DNA of 64,000 nucleotides. It comes from Girardinichthys multiradiatus. Its lineage: Eukaryota > Chordata > Actinopteri > Cyprinodontiformes > Goodeidae. The notes under the pieces were generated by a model. That model worked only from the letters and a program-made list of their open reading frames with translations. It searched no databases and was not told where the DNA came from. The stretch lies in the NCBI RefSeq assembly GCF_021462225.1, contig NC_061795.1, positions 4,169,001 through 4,233,000 of the forward strand. Reading direction: 5' to 3'. Of the stretch, positions 32,855 to 43,720 are shown one piece after another. The translations under genes were made by a program, and so were the position numbers. How positions within the stretch are numbered: the first letter of the stretch is position 1; the number at the start of each line of letters is the position of its first letter.

Positions 32855-33040
32855 TACCGCTTATTCCATAGTGGGTTGCGGGGGAGCTGGTGCCTATCTC
32901 CAGCAGTCTATGGGCGAGAGGCAGGGTACACCCTGGACAAGTCGCCAGTCCATCGCAGGGCAACACACAAACAACCATGCACACACTCATTCACACACCT
33001 AAGGGCAATTTAGAGAGACCAATTAACCTAACAGGCCTGG
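32855..33040 (+). repeat. Common fish repeat (tctccagc type)
   Basis: The text tgcgggggagctggtgccta, tctccagcagtctatgggcg, aggcagggtacaccctggac and gtcgccagtccatcgcaggg ends with gagagaccaattaacctaac. The same family appears reversed at 51590-51900. It is one of the most frequent dispersed repeats in teleosts. The head is missing here. Confidence 0.7.
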
Positions 33041-33727
33041 TGTGAAACATGGCATACTAATTGTAGGGACAGGCATCAGGAGTCAGGGCAATAGAGAGCA
33101 CAGACTCCACAACCTCAATACAACATGTAACATTTTTTATTTATTTATTTATCATGCCAGATCATATATCAGCTATGTCAGTTCACAGTGCAAAACATTA
33201 GTTTCAGTATTGTCCAAAAATTGCAGGACAATGAAGGATGGCGAATGGCATTACTCATCTTGCCATCTGGCTGAAAAGCTCATCTGACAAAAAACTCAGT
33301 TTATTACTTCCAACCCACCAGCTACTGTCTACTTTGCTCTTACTTGTAACTTAAAAAACAATACATTTTAGAATTGAATATTTAAAATTACATGCTTATG
33401 GTGACTTACGTATTTTTACTGTCTGTCCATCTTTCCTATGGTCAAATTATGTAGAGGATTCCTCACACGAACCAACAGGATATATTTATAAACCATGCTA
33501 CTTTTAACCATCAGTTACAAAATAGTTGTGTGTTGTGAATATGGACAGTCTTATTACAGATTTTTTGCAAGAGTGAGCTACAATGGAGGACCAAACCTGC
33601 CATACTTAAGAATACATACAGAAATAAATAAGTGAGGGCCAAAATGTAACTTGACATATAAATTACAGGGCCATTAACCTTTGAGGTACCTTTATATTGA
33701 ACATACACTTTTTACCCTTAGGTACAC

Positions 33728-34137
33728 TTTTTTTCATTTTTACTGCATCAAATGTTTTTAGCAACGTCAGACCTATCCATAAATATACAGTTTCTAATAT
33801 TTTTTTGAATCTTTTCTATGTTTTTATGCCCTTTTCTTCCCAAACAAAAGGGAGACGTTTTAGCAGAAAAACACTAAATAAGCAATATTTTCCAAAAATA
33901 AACACCAAAGTAGAATATTTTGGATGTGGGTCTTCCGGCTATGCTAAATTCAAAAACTAATAAAATAATACTGATTTTGATGCTGATTTGATTATTATTT
34001 TTGGAGCAATGAGAGTTTAATGCAAAAATGTTTTTTTCTCACTTTCACTGCATCAAATGTTTTCAACAGCTTCAGAGCGATCTATGAAAATAAAGTTTTT
34101 CATATTTTTTAAATCTTTTATATGTTTTTATGCCCTT
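33728..34137 (+). repeat. Two ~105-bp direct repeats, ~300 bp apart
   Basis: The blocks 33728-33834 and 34030-34137 share actgcatcaaatgttttt-type text, tcttttctatgtttttatgc against tcttttatatgtttttatgc, and the closing gccctttt. By eye they are roughly 80 percent identical. They could be a local segmental duplication or two copies of an unclassified repeat. No coding role is seen. Confidence 0.65.
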
Positions 34138-34229
34138 TTTGGCCTTAGACTGCCGGAGGACATGATGACCACTCTTCTTAACTCTACTACTTTTTCTTTA
34201 ACATGGAAAGTACTTGTGGACCAGTGCTT

Positions 34230-34722
34230 CTTTGTTTTTGCATGTATGGTCTGTCTTCTCAAACTGCCAGTTGGTCGTGGCAGATGACAGCTCACACGCA
34301 GCCAGGTTCTGATGGAGCTTTCTTGTTGTTAAAGAGGAGTTCTCCTTTTCACTGTAGCTACATGCATGCTCAGTATGAGGGATTACTGCAAGGTTATCGA
34401 CCCAATGTAATCAAGTGTCCACTGTTGATACATGCTTGTTCAGGAGGAGTGCTTCCTCCAGTCAGTCACCTGATGTAATTGAGTTTCCTTAGATAGAAAC
34501 TGACGAATAATTAACAATTTGAATAATAACCTGAACATGACTGCATTGTTTAATAACTAGGATCAAATTGAAATGTATATAATTAACTTTGAATCTCTCT
34601 ACATGACTGGATTAAACTGACTGTATATTTCTGTATAGAAATTGGATGTTTTGTTTTTGTAAAGTGCCTTGAGACAAATTTGTTGTAAATCTGATCTAAA
34701 TAAATTGAATTCAGTTGGTTAT
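34230..34722 (+). repeat. Dispersed fish repeat, third copy
   Basis: Opposite orientation to 2385-4225. Blocks in order: ttgttaaagaggagttctcc, catgcatgctcagtatgagg, ttcaggaggagtgcttcctc, ttccttagatagaaactgac, gtaaagtgccttgagacaaa and ctaaataaattgaattcag. The run ends in the ATTGAATT-type tail. Confidence 0.65.
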
Positions 34723-35049
34723 GTGAATATTTCTTAAGAGCTGAATATTTAATTGGATGTCCTAAGTTTCTGATTTGACTATCTGCTGAAGTTTAGTTCG
34801 TATTTTAGTTTTTTCTCCCTAAAGGGATTCCACACATGCCCTCTTTTCTGTGTTGACTAAAGTAAGGGATCCTTAGTGTTCAAGTGTCCCCTTGTTTACA
34901 ACCTCCCTTGAGTTTTCCTTTGCCTTGGACTTACAAATACAAACTTGTATGTATTTTGTTAGGATTTGTTTTTTTTTGACAGATCAATGCAAAGTAGTGG
35001 CATGCCTTTCAATTTAACGCCTTTGCCTACAATACCGTTAAAATAATTC
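34723..35049. other. No recognisable gene
   Basis: AT-rich sequence with a T run near 34971. Nothing supported. Confidence 0.5.
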
Positions 35050-35590
35050 CAGTGCATCCAGATGCCATCAGAAGACACCTAATTACAGCTGAAAGTTGTG
35101 GGCTATGCCTCGATCAGTACACCACCACAATAGATATCCAAAGATATCTATTCCTTGGCAAAAATAGCCCAAGCTCAGTCAGACTGGATGGAAAGGATTG
35201 TTGTCAATTTTCAAGTCTTGCCACAGATTCTCAATTAGATTTAGGTTTGGACTTTGGGAAATTCAAGAAGAATAATCTTTGACCTAAGCCATTCCATTGT
35301 AGCTCTGGCAGAATGTTTAAGACAAAGATTCAGCTAGAAGGCGAACCTCTGTCCCAGTCTAAAGTTTTCTGCAGCCTCTAAAGTTGTTTTTAAAGACTAT
35401 CCTGTTTTTACCTCCCTCCATCTTCCCTAATTTCTGACCACCTTCCCTCTCCCCGCTGAAACAAAGCATTCCCACAACATGACGCTATCATCACCATGTT
35501 TCACCATGGGGATGGTGTGTTCAGGGTGGGATAATGAAAATGTTCATGACCTATGCATATTTTTGCAAAGCACTATACATTTGATGAGCA
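35050..35590 (-). pseudogene. Tc1-like element remnant, minus strand
   Basis: Plus-strand text ttgccacagattctcaatta then gatttaggtttggactttgg is the complement of the Tc1 block encoding the NPIEN/W region. Further right, acaaagcattcccacaacat then gacgctatcatcaccatgtt is the complement of the HGGGSIMLW-type block before the catalytic centre. Many substitutions are present. It is the same kind of element as 30075-32730 in opposite orientation. Confidence 0.6.
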
Positions 35591-36400
35591 GCAGTGACAG
35601 GGTGACATTGTCTTGGAGAAATATGGATTTACCTTGAATAAATATAAGGGAATGTAAGGGAGACAGCAACTGTTATTGTGTTAGAAAGACTGACCTCTAT
35701 AACTAGAGGGACATCAAAAGAATTTCAAGGGCCTTGGAAGCCCTTGGCAATCCTTTGCACAACCACCCTTTTGGTATTCAGTAAATGTTTGGTGGCCTGT
35801 GTAATTGTGTCAAAAACAAAGTAGGAGTTCAAGACAGCAAAGGTCAGTTTTGGGCGTCCAAACATTGAAAATAAAACTGCACTGCTGCCCTGGATTTTTT
35901 GGAAGGATAATCAAACATGTACATTGGATGTAAAATACAGTTTTTTAGTATAAACAAAGCTTTAAAAATTATACAGTATGCTCCCCCACAGATTTCTTCT
36001 GTTTTTGCTGTTTTCTTACACTTAAATATATAACATTACCAAACAAATTTTGATGTTAAACAAAGTTAACCTGAGGAAATAGACTCAGGAACCTTTATAC
36101 GATTTTGTATGTATTTGTCCATGTCCCCAGACCATCACATTGCCGATTTAACAAGCGGCTGCAGTTATATTTTCTTATAGGGCCAGGTCAGCCTTTTTGC
36201 CTTAAATTAATCATCATCATTTGAAAACTTCTCTTTGTATTTAATTATTTTTGTCTGATATTAAAATGCATTTCATGAAAAAAACTAAAACAAAATGAAC
36301 CTGTAAGGGTGCACTGTAACTTGGATGTCTGAAATTTATCTGTGGCAACTACAGAACGAATGAATAGCTGTGGAAGCAAGCGCTGATCTTCTGTTTACCC
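35591..36400. other. No recognisable gene
   Basis: Unique-looking, AT-rich. It ends in a C12 run (36398-36409) immediately before the exon candidate. Confidence 0.5.
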
Positions 36401-36450
36401 CCCCCCCCCGCATGACTGTTTATCTCTACCTGTGTCCTCCTCCTCCACAG

Positions 36451-36663
36451 TTGTGGTGCTTCTGAGGGGAGCCATCTCAGTTTCTCTCCTGCCCAGATAT
36501 TGGGAGGCGGCCTGATAGACCTTTCACAGGAGTATTACAGCACAGCCCGGCACTCCGATAAGCCTCCTGTTACGCCCTCCCGGGACGGGGCTGGCCAGGC
36601 CCCTATTCCCCACTCAGGGGGGGAAGCATTTTGCTCTGGCCGCAGGGAAGAGCACCATAAAGG
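36451..36663 (+). CDS. Candidate internal exon of an unrecognised host gene
   Basis: A pyrimidine-rich acceptor, cctcctcctccacag, ends at 36450 and a strong donor, AGG|GTAAGAT, begins at 36664. The 213 bases between them are GC-rich in AT-rich surroundings and open in only one frame, starting after one base and ending with two bases of a split codon (a symmetric phase-2 exon). The peptide begins CGASEGSHLSFSPAQILGGG, contains LIDLSQEYYSTARHSDKPP and ends SGGEAFCSGRREEHHKG. I do not recognise it. The frame is closed by TGA at 36413 upstream and TAA at 36665 in the presumed intron. An alternative acceptor, ctcctgcccag, at 36496 would give a shorter exon in the same frame. Chance cannot be excluded at this length. 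Confidence 0.35.
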
Positions 36664-36749
36664 GTAAGATGTGGATCACAAGTCTATTGGTGTATAGGCT
36701 ATTAGTAACCTTAGAGTCCCTGAACTGTGACTAGGTTCCTGTGCTGATT

Positions 36750-36750
<1 letters not shown>

Positions 36751-36798
<48 letters not shown>
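36751..36798. repeat. (CA)n microsatellite
   Basis: About 46 bases of uninterrupted CA followed by cagacacgg. It lies about 90 bases downstream of the exon candidate. Likely polymorphic. Confidence 0.95.
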
Positions 36799-36803
<5 letters not shown>

Positions 36804-37628
36804 GAGTGGGAGGGAACGTTCACAATAAAGACAGTTTATGATGACGGAGGGCTTTGTCATGCATTCAAGATAGGATGGTTTTGTTGTTAATGTATGCACT
36901 AAGACAGCAGATTGACCAGCAGGGCTCTTTCAGCCTTGGCTTCAATGTTCACAGCAACACAGGCCTGCTCTTTCACACATACTCTGGAAGCTATCCGATT
37001 TAAAATGTTAACTATGAGCAATAAGTGACATTTAACAGCAAGTCTAAGCATGCCAGAAAGATAAAATCAAAATTCTAAAACAAAAACCTTTAGTAAGTTA
37101 TATGCTCCTAAGGACCTGTGCTTTAGTTGTCATACAACTTTCCATCTTAGTGAATTCATCGGTTGCAAGTAGTAATGTAATAACTTTGGAAAGTTTTTAA
37201 CTAGCTAAAATTTCAAAAGAAGCTAAATCACTTGTCACATAACAGACAAGTGATTTGGAAGCAACAGCTGTGTGGAGCTGGGGTAGGACCCAAGTGCAGA
37301 CAGGAACACGGGAAGAACATTGTGAAGATGTATTAATAATGAAAAGAGAAAATTTACAAGAGAGCACAAGGGAACTGGACATGGAGCACTGGACAAGAAA
37401 CAGGCACAGAATGGGAGCAATAGAGAAACAGGCAGGTAAACGGGTAGTAATGTGAGGCTCCAATGAACAGTGGCAACCCGGAAGCTCATGTAAAGAGGGA
37501 AGAGTGGGGAATGACGTGTTAAGCCCTAAGGGGTTTTAGAGTAATTTCTACCTGAAATTACATACCTCAAATAAATCAAATATAGCTCCACAGTTATAAG
37601 GCCTACATGCAAACCTTTGGTACCTGTG
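36799..37628. other. No recognisable gene; possible LTR scrap
   Basis: Bases 37268-37500 contain ggggtaggacccaagtgcag, then acaggaacacggg. This resembles the complement of the end of fish Gypsy LTRs (compare ctgcattctggggtccactt at 32308). Without ends or a target duplication this remains weak. The rest is unique. Confidence 0.35.
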
Positions 37629-37757
37629 TACAGTACAGACCAAAAGTTTGGACACACCTTGTCATTCAAAGAGTTTTCTTTATTTTCATTACTATGAATA
37701 TTGTAGCTTCACACTGAAGGCATCAAAACTATTAATTAACACACGTGGAATGATATA

Positions 37758-40700
37758 CCTCCTTGAACCGTCACCTTAACGTGGTGGAGGGGTTTGAGTG
37801 CTCAAATGATCCTAGAGGCTATGTTGTCTGGGGCCTAAATGCCCCTGGTAGGGTCTCCCATGGCAAACAGGCTCTAGGTGATAGGTCAGACAAAGAATGG
37901 TTCAAAAACCCCTCATGAAGAACAAAATATTGAGGCACGTGACGTCGCCCGGTACGGCGGAGCCGGGGTCCCACCCTGGAGCCAGGCCTGGGGTCGGGAC
38001 TCGTCGGAGAGCGCCTGGTGGCCGGGTTGCTCCTCGCGGGACCCGGCCGGGCCAAGCCCGAACGAGAGACGCGAGGCCATCCCCCAGTGGGCCCACCACC
38101 TGCAGGGGGAACCGTGAGGGACCGGTGCAAAGAGGATTGGGTGGCGGACGAAGGTGGAGACCTCAGCGGCCCGATCCCCGGATGCTTAGGCTGGCTCTAG
38201 GGACGTGGAATGTCACCTCGCTGGGGGGGAAGGAGCCTGAGCTTGTGCGGAAGGTCGAGAGATATCGACTAGAAATATTCGGGCTCGCCTCCATGCACAG
38301 CGTAGGCTCTGGAACCCATCTCCTTGAGAGGGGTTGGACTCTCTTCTACTCTGGAGTGGCCCACGGGGAGAGGCGGCGGGCTGGTGTGGGTTTGCTTGTT
38401 GAGCAGCTCAGCCGTCTCGTGTTGGGGTTTACCCCAGTGGATGAGAGGGTTGTATCCCTGCGCCTGCGGGTTGGGGAGAGGTCTCTGACTATCATTTCAG
38501 CCTACGGGTCGAGTGGTAGTGCAGAGTACCCTGCCTTCTTGGCGTCCCTGTCGGGGGTGCTGGATAGTGCCCCTCCCGGGGACTCCATTATTCTGCTGGG
38601 GGACTTCAACGCCCACGTGGGGAACGACAGTGACACCTGGAGAGGCGTGATCGGGAGGAATGGCCTCCCCGATCTGAATCCGAGTGGTGTTTTGTTATTG
38701 GACTTCTGTGCTAGTCACGGATTGTCCATAACGAACACCATGTTCAAACATAAGGGTGTCCATCAGTGCACTTGGCACCAGGACACCCTAGGCAGGAGGT
38801 CGATGATCGACTTTGTTGTCGTATCATCAGACCTTCGGCCGCATGTTTTGGACACTCGGGTGAAGAGAGGGGCTGAGCTGTCCACTGATCATCACCTGGT
38901 GGTGAGTTGGATCCGCTGGAGGAGGAGAAAGCCAGACAGACATGGCAGGCCCAAGCGCATAGTGAGGGTCTGCTGGGAACGCCTGGCGGAGCCCTTGGCC
39001 AGGGATGTATTCAACTCCCACCTCCGGGAGAGCTTCGACCAGATCCCGGGGGATGTTGGAGACATAGAGTCCGAGTGGACCATGTTCTCTGCATCTATTG
39101 TCAATGCAGCTGCCCATAGCTGCGGCCGTAAGGTCTGCGGTGCCTGTCGTGGCGGCAATCCCAGAACCCGGTGGTGGACACCGGCAGTAAGGGATGCTGT
39201 TAAGCTGAAGAAGGAGTCCTATCGGCTGTGGTTGGCTTGTGGGACTCCTGAGGCGGCTGACGGGTACCGTGAGGCCAAGCGTGCTGCGGCCCGGGCTGTG
39301 GCAGAGGCAAAAACTTGGGCCTGGGAAGAGTTCGGTGAGGCCATGGAGAAGGACTACCGGTTGGCCTCGAAGCGATTCTGGCAAACCGTCCGGCGCCTCA
39401 GGAGGGGGAAGCAGTGCTTTGCCAACACTGTTTATAGTGGGGGCAGGAGACTGCTGACCTCGACTGAGGACATTATCGGGCAGTGGAAGGAGTACTTCGA
39501 GGATCTCCTCAATCCTGCCATCACGCATTCCGTGGTGGAAACAGAGGCTGGGGACTCGGGGTTGGACTCTTTCATCACCCAGGCTGAAGTCACCAAGGTG
39601 GTTAAAAAGCTCCGTGGTGGCAAGGCTTCGGGGGTGGATGAGATCCGCCCTGAGTACCTCAAGTGTCTGGATGTTGTAGGGCTGTCATGGTTGACACGCC
39701 TCTTCAACATTGCGTGGCGGTCGGGGACAGTGCCTCTGGACTGGCAGACTGGGGTGGTGGTCCCCCTTTATAAGAAGGGGGACCGGAGGGTGTGTTCCAA
39801 CTACAGGGGGATCACACTCCTCAGCCTCCCTGGTAAGGCCTACGCTAGGGTATTGGAGAGGAGAGTCCGACCGATAGTCGAACCTCGGCTTCAGGAGGAA
39901 CAGTGTGGTTTTTGTCCCAGCCGTGGAACACTGGACCAGCTCTATACCCTCTACAGGGTGCTCGAGGGTTCATGGGAGTTTGCCCAACCGGTTCACATGT
40001 GTTTTGTGGACCTGGAGAAGGCATTCGACTGTGTCCCTCGTGATGCCCTGTGGGGGGTGCTCCAGGAGTATGGAATCGGGGGCCCTTTATTAGGGGCCAT
40101 CCGGTCCCTGTATGAGCGGAGCAGGAGTTTGGTCCGCATTGCCGGCACTAAGTCGGACCTGTTCCCAGTGCATGTTGGACTCCGGCAGGGCTGCCCTTTG
40201 TCACTGGTCCTGTTCATAACTTTTATGGACAGGATTACTAGACGCAGCCAAGGGCCGGAGGGGGTCTGGTTTGGGGACCAGTGGATTTCGTCTCTTCTTT
40301 TTGCGGATGACGTGGTCCTGCTGGCCCCCTCTAGCCAAGACCTACAGCATGCGCTGTGGCGGTTCACAGCCGAGTGTGAAGCGGCTGGGATGAGGGTCAG
40401 CTCCTCCAAGTCCGAGGCCATGGTACTCGACCGGAAAAGGGTGGCTTGTCCTCTTCAGGTTGAAGGGAAGTTCCTGCCTCAAGTGGAGGAGTTTAAGTAT
40501 CTCGGGGTCTTGTTCACGAGTGAGGGAAGAATGGAGCGGGAGATCGACAGACGGATCGGTGCGGCTGCCACAGTAATGGGGGCGCTGTGCCGGTCCATTG
40601 TGGTGAAGAGAGAGCTGAGCCGAAAAGCAAAGCTCTCAATTTACTGGTCGGTCTACGTTCCTACCCTCACCTATGGCCATGAACTTTGGGTCATGACCGA

Positions 40701-41109
40701 AAGAACGAGATCACGGATACAAGCGGCTGAAATGAGCTTCCTCCGTAGGGTTGCCGGGAACTCCCTTAGAGATAGGGTGAGGAGCTCGGCCATCCGGGAG
40801 GAGCTTGGAGTAGAGCCGCTGCTCCTCCACATCGAGAGGAGCCAGTTGAGGTGGCTCGGGCATCTATACCGGATGCCTCCTGGACGCCTTCCTCGGGAGG
40901 TGTTCCAGGCACGTCCCACCGGGAGGAGGCCCAGGGGACGGCCCAGGACACGCTGGAGGGACTATGTCTCTCGGCTGGCCTGGGAACGCCTTGGGCTCCC
41001 CCTGGAGGAGCTGGAGGAGGTGTCTGGAGAGAGGGACGTCTGGGCGTCTCTGCTGAGTCTGCTGCTCCCGCGACCCGGTCCTGGATAAGCGGAAGACGAC
41101 GAACGAACG
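37758..41109 (+). mobile_element. Rex3: Rex3 (RTE-clade) retrotransposon, near full length
   Basis: The 5' end starts cctccttgaaccgtcacc, and the same start is seen in the inverted copy at 48833. The 3' end is ggataagcggaagacgac followed by GAAC repeats (41095-41109), the tandem tail expected of RTE elements. The region used for Rex3 PCR in fish, as I remember the primers, is present: tggcagactggggtggtggt at 39742-39761 and cagggctgccctttgtcac at 40186-40204. The coding region is uninterrupted. A 5' leader of about 420 bp precedes the conserved start and includes a short hairpin (TTTGAG, 37793-37798, with CTCAAA, 37801-37806). Confidence 0.9.
38182..41088 (+). CDS. Rex3 endonuclease-reverse transcriptase, 968 aa, open
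   Basis: A single protein that nicks DNA with an APE-type endonuclease and reverse-transcribes Rex3 RNA at the nick. The start chosen is ATG at 38182 ([17 protein letters not shown]), because family homology begins there; the frame stays open upstream to 37897 as a Pro/Arg/Gly-rich extension that is probably leader. Endonuclease motifs: [10 protein letters not shown] (Asp near residue 141), [10 protein letters not shown] and STDHHLVV (234-241). RT motifs: [41 protein letters not shown] and [10 protein letters not shown] (FADD at 707-710). The C-terminal part has [33 protein letters not shown] and [12 protein letters not shown], typical of RTE proteins. No stop or frameshift is seen, so it could encode an active enzyme. 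Possible missense changes are not excluded. Confidence 0.88.
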   Translation: MLRLALGTWNVTSLGGKEPELVRKVERYRLEIFGLASMHSVGSGTHLLERGWTLFYSGVAHGERRRAGVGLLVEQLSRLVLGFTPVDERVVSLRLRVGERSLTIISAYGSSGSAEYPAFLASLSGVLDSAPPGDSIILLGDFNAHVGNDSDTWRGVIGRNGLPDLNPSGVLLLDFCASHGLSITNTMFKHKGVHQCTWHQDTLGRRSMIDFVVVSSDLRPHVLDTRVKRGAELSTDHHLVVSWIRWRRRKPDRHGRPKRIVRVCWERLAEPLARDVFNSHLRESFDQIPGDVGDIESEWTMFSASIVNAAAHSCGRKVCGACRGGNPRTRWWTPAVRDAVKLKKESYRLWLACGTPEAADGYREAKRAAARAVAEAKTWAWEEFGEAMEKDYRLASKRFWQTVRRLRRGKQCFANTVYSGGRRLLTSTEDIIGQWKEYFEDLLNPAITHSVVETEAGDSGLDSFITQAEVTKVVKKLRGGKASGVDEIRPEYLKCLDVVGLSWLTRLFNIAWRSGTVPLDWQTGVVVPLYKKGDRRVCSNYRGITLLSLPGKAYARVLERRVRPIVEPRLQEEQCGFCPSRGTLDQLYTLYRVLEGSWEFAQPVHMCFVDLEKAFDCVPRDALWGVLQEYGIGGPLLGAIRSLYERSRSLVRIAGTKSDLFPVHVGLRQGCPLSLVLFITFMDRITRRSQGPEGVWFGDQWISSLLFADDVVLLAPSSQDLQHALWRFTAECEAAGMRVSSSKSEAMVLDRKRVACPLQVEGKFLPQVEEFKYLGVLFTSEGRMEREIDRRIGAAATVMGALCRSIVVKRELSRKAKLSIYWSVYVPTLTYGHELWVMTERTRSRIQAAEMSFLRRVAGNSLRDRVRSSAIREELGVEPLLLHIERSQLRWLGHLYRMPPGRLPREVFQARPTGRRPRGRPRTRWRDYVSRLAWERLGLPLEELEEVSGERDVWASLLSLLLPRPGPG

Positions 41110-41394
41110 AACAAAAAAGTGTGAAACAACTGAAAATATGTCTTATATTCTAGGTTCTTCAAAGTAGCCACCTTTTGCTTTGATTACTGCTCCGCACATT
41201 CTTGGCATTCTGTTGATGAGCTTCAAGAGGTAGTCACCTGAAATGGTTTTCACTTCACAGGTGTGCCCTGTCAGGTTTAATAAGTGGGATTTCACGCCTT
41301 ATAAATGGGGTTGGGACCATCAGTTGTGTTGTGCAGGAGGTGGATACAGTACACAGATGATAGTCCTACTGAATAGACTGTTAGAATTTGTATT

Positions 41395-42423
41395 ATGGCA
41401 AGGAAAAAGCAGCTAAGTAAAGAAAAAGGAGTGGCCATCATTACTTTAAGAAATGAAGAAACTTTGAAAGTGTCCCCAAGTTCAGTCGCAAAAACCACCA
41501 AGCGCTACAAAGAAACTGGCTCACATGAGGACCGCCCCAGAAAAGGAAGACCAAGAGTCACCTCTGCTGCAGACGATAAGTTCATCTGAGTCACCAGCCT
41601 CAGAAATTGCAGGTTAACAGCAGCTCAGATTAGAGAACAGGTCAATGCCACACAGAGTTCTAGCAGCAGACACATCTCTAGAACAACTGTTAAGAGGAGA
41701 CTGTGTGAATCAGGCCTTCATGGTAAAATAGCTGCTAGGAAACCACTGCTGAGGACAGGCAACAAGCAGACGAGACTTGTTTGGGCTAAAGAACACAAGG
41801 AATGGACATTAGACCAGAGGAAATCTGTGCTTTGGTCTGATGAGTCCAAGTTTGAGATCTTTGGTTCCAACCACCATGTCTTTGTGCGGCGCAGAAGAGG
41901 TGAACGGATGGACTCTACATGCCTGGTTCTCACCTTGAAGCATAGAGGAGGAGGTGTGATGGTGTGGGGGTGCTTTGCTGGTGACACTGTTGGGGATTTA
42001 TTCAAAATTGACGGCTTACTGAACCAGCATGGCTACCACAGCATCTAGCAGCGACATGCTATTCCATCCGGTTTGCGTTTAGTTGGACCATCATTTATTT
42101 TTCAACAGGACAATGACCCCAAACACACCTCCAGGCTGTGTAAGGGCTATTTGACCAAGAAGAAGAGTGATGGGGTGCTCCGCCAGATCACCTGGCCTCC
42201 ACAGTCACCGGACCTGAACCCAATCGAGATGGTTTGGGGTGAGCTGGACCGCAGAGTGAAGGCAAAAGGGCCAACAAGTGCTAAGCATCTCTGAGAACTC
42301 CTTCAAGACTGTTGGAAAACCATTTCAGGTGACGACCTCCTGAAGCTCATCAACAGAATGCCAACAGTGTGCGGAGCAGTAATCAAAGCAAAAGGTGGCT
42401 ACTTTGAAGAACCTAGAATATAA
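41395..42423 (+). pseudogene. Tc1 transposase pseudogene (host of Rex3)
   Basis: It starts MARKKQLSKEKGVAIITLRN and ends KGGYFEEPRI. In the first HTH about eight residues are missing between RNE and ETLKVSPS, where this family has GQSVRKIGK (an in-frame deletion in the recognition helix). Three in-frame stops follow: after DDKFI (near 41587), after GYHSI (near 42046) and after SAKHL (near 42292). The catalytic blocks WSDESKFE, QQDNDPKHTS and QSPDLNPIEMVW remain, so the DDE residues are present but the protein is broken. The stops are single-base changes, two of them consistent with CpG or G-to-A decay. Confidence 0.85.
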
Positions 42424-42588
42424 GACATACTTTCAGTTGTTTCACACTTTTTGGTTCAGTATATAATTCCACATGTGTTAATTCATAGTTTTGATGCCTT
42501 CAGTGTGAAGCTACAATATTCATAGTCATGAAAATAAAGAAAACTCTTTGAATGAGAAGGTGTGTCCAAACATTTGGTCTGTACTCTA

Positions 42589-43618
42589 GGTAAGACATAA
42601 AATAATATTTTTTCCAGTGGAACCACTATTGCAACTGTTACTATGTCTGATTTCTTTACGATTAAACAAAGAAAAAAATAAACATTTTTGAACCTCGCCA
42701 AAGGTTTTTTCTAAATCAACATTGCAAAACACTATGGAAATCCTTTGGAATTCCTTGGAGAACCCCCAGGTTGCATTCATCCATATCTTCGCTATAACTG
42801 CAGCAAATATGGACTGAATAAGTTGAAGCATATATGTTCCACAAAAGTTTTAGAGGGCAATGTGCCAGGCGGAAATGGCAGTTAGGCAAAGGGTGCCAAA
42901 TGTGTTTTGTAAATAAGGAAATAAAAGGGAATCTGGTCAAAGAAAAGTGCTGATTTCCATTGTAGGAGTCTTTCTGCATATGACATAGCAGTTGGTTATG
43001 ACATTTACTCTGTGTATCATCAAAATGTACAGTTGCAAACATAACTGGAAGCTAACGGAGCAGGGCGCAAGCTAGCAGCTGACGGACAGCAACCAGCGGA
43101 CTGTAATGTGCAAGCAAATTACATCACCAGAGAAGGTGCTAGAAAGACAAGTTATGTCTTGTTAGAAAGGTGAGTGTGTCTAGTTTATGATATGAGACAT
43201 GTGGGGGTGCTGCAAAGAGAAAGGTAATTTTTGTACTGTTTTGTTTACAGAGTCAGCAATGTCTGAGGGACCTTACAATTTCATTGCCTGTGTTTAAGTT
43301 GCTGTAAAACTAAAAGGTATTTGTGCAAAACACATTTGGGGGATTGTTTTCTGAAGATTAAAGCCTCCTCTTGCGATATATTTAAGAAAAAGAATTTTGT
43401 GGAGTTTTACCTAGTTTTATAGACCGCCATAAAGGGGCGTGGCCTAGCTTAAGTGGCTACGCCATTCACCTTTACATCAGAGACTAATTTTAGCTTAGAT
43501 TAAGTTCGCACAATAAAATCAAATAATTACAGCAACTGGATTTTGCAAAATCGATTTCCTTTTTTTTTTTTGTTTAATCCACAGATCTTGTTACACCCCT
43601 AATATTAATTTAGTTCAA
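42589..43618. other. No recognisable gene
   Basis: Unique-looking sequence. A KLF/Sp1-like aaaggggcgtggcc lies near 43432, but without other promoter evidence. Minus-strand frames of 70-108 residues (42483-43042) show no domain I recognise. Confidence 0.45.
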
Positions 43619-43720
43619 TCAAAAAATACTTTATCAATCCAAAGTAGGAAATTAAATGTTGTAACTCAAGGAATCCACATTTCTGCCTGTGGGCAGGAAG
43701 GATCTTCTTGACATTGCTTG
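43619..43720 (-). repeat. 3' end fragment of LINE-B
   Basis: The text aatactttatcaatccaaag, then aaattaaatgttgtaactca and tgtgggcaggaaggatcttc matches the 3' terminal region at 62236-62350 (aatactttattaatcccaaa, gtgggcaggaaggatctcct). It is a very short 5'-truncated insertion. Confidence 0.7.

Larger units (their letters stand above)
37629..42588 (+). mobile_element. Tc1 element interrupted by Rex3
   Basis: The left end cagtacagaccaaaagtttg (37631) and the right end aaacatttggtctgtactc (to 42586) are inverted repeats flanked by TA (37629-37630 and 42587-42588). The inverted repeats continue for over 200 bp once the 3.35-kb Rex3 insertion (37758-41109) is removed: the left arm breaks at acacgtggaatgatata and resumes at aacaaaaaagtgtgaaacaa. 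Without Rex3 the element is about 1.6 kb, a normal size. The insertion sits inside the left inverted repeat. No target duplication for Rex3 is obvious, and three or four bases of the Tc1 repeat seem lost at the junction. Confidence 0.9.

Noticed and set aside
36711..36899. Minus-strand frame with a Cys-Val repeat
   Set aside because: It is the translation of the CA microsatellite.
38827..39528. 233-residue minus-strand frame
   Set aside because: Antisense shadow of the Rex3 protein frame.
43030..43270. Apparent exon-intron signals (aaaggtgagtgtg, tttgtttacag)
   Set aside because: Donor and acceptor strings occur, but the enclosed sequences have stops in all useful frames, so no exon can be supported.
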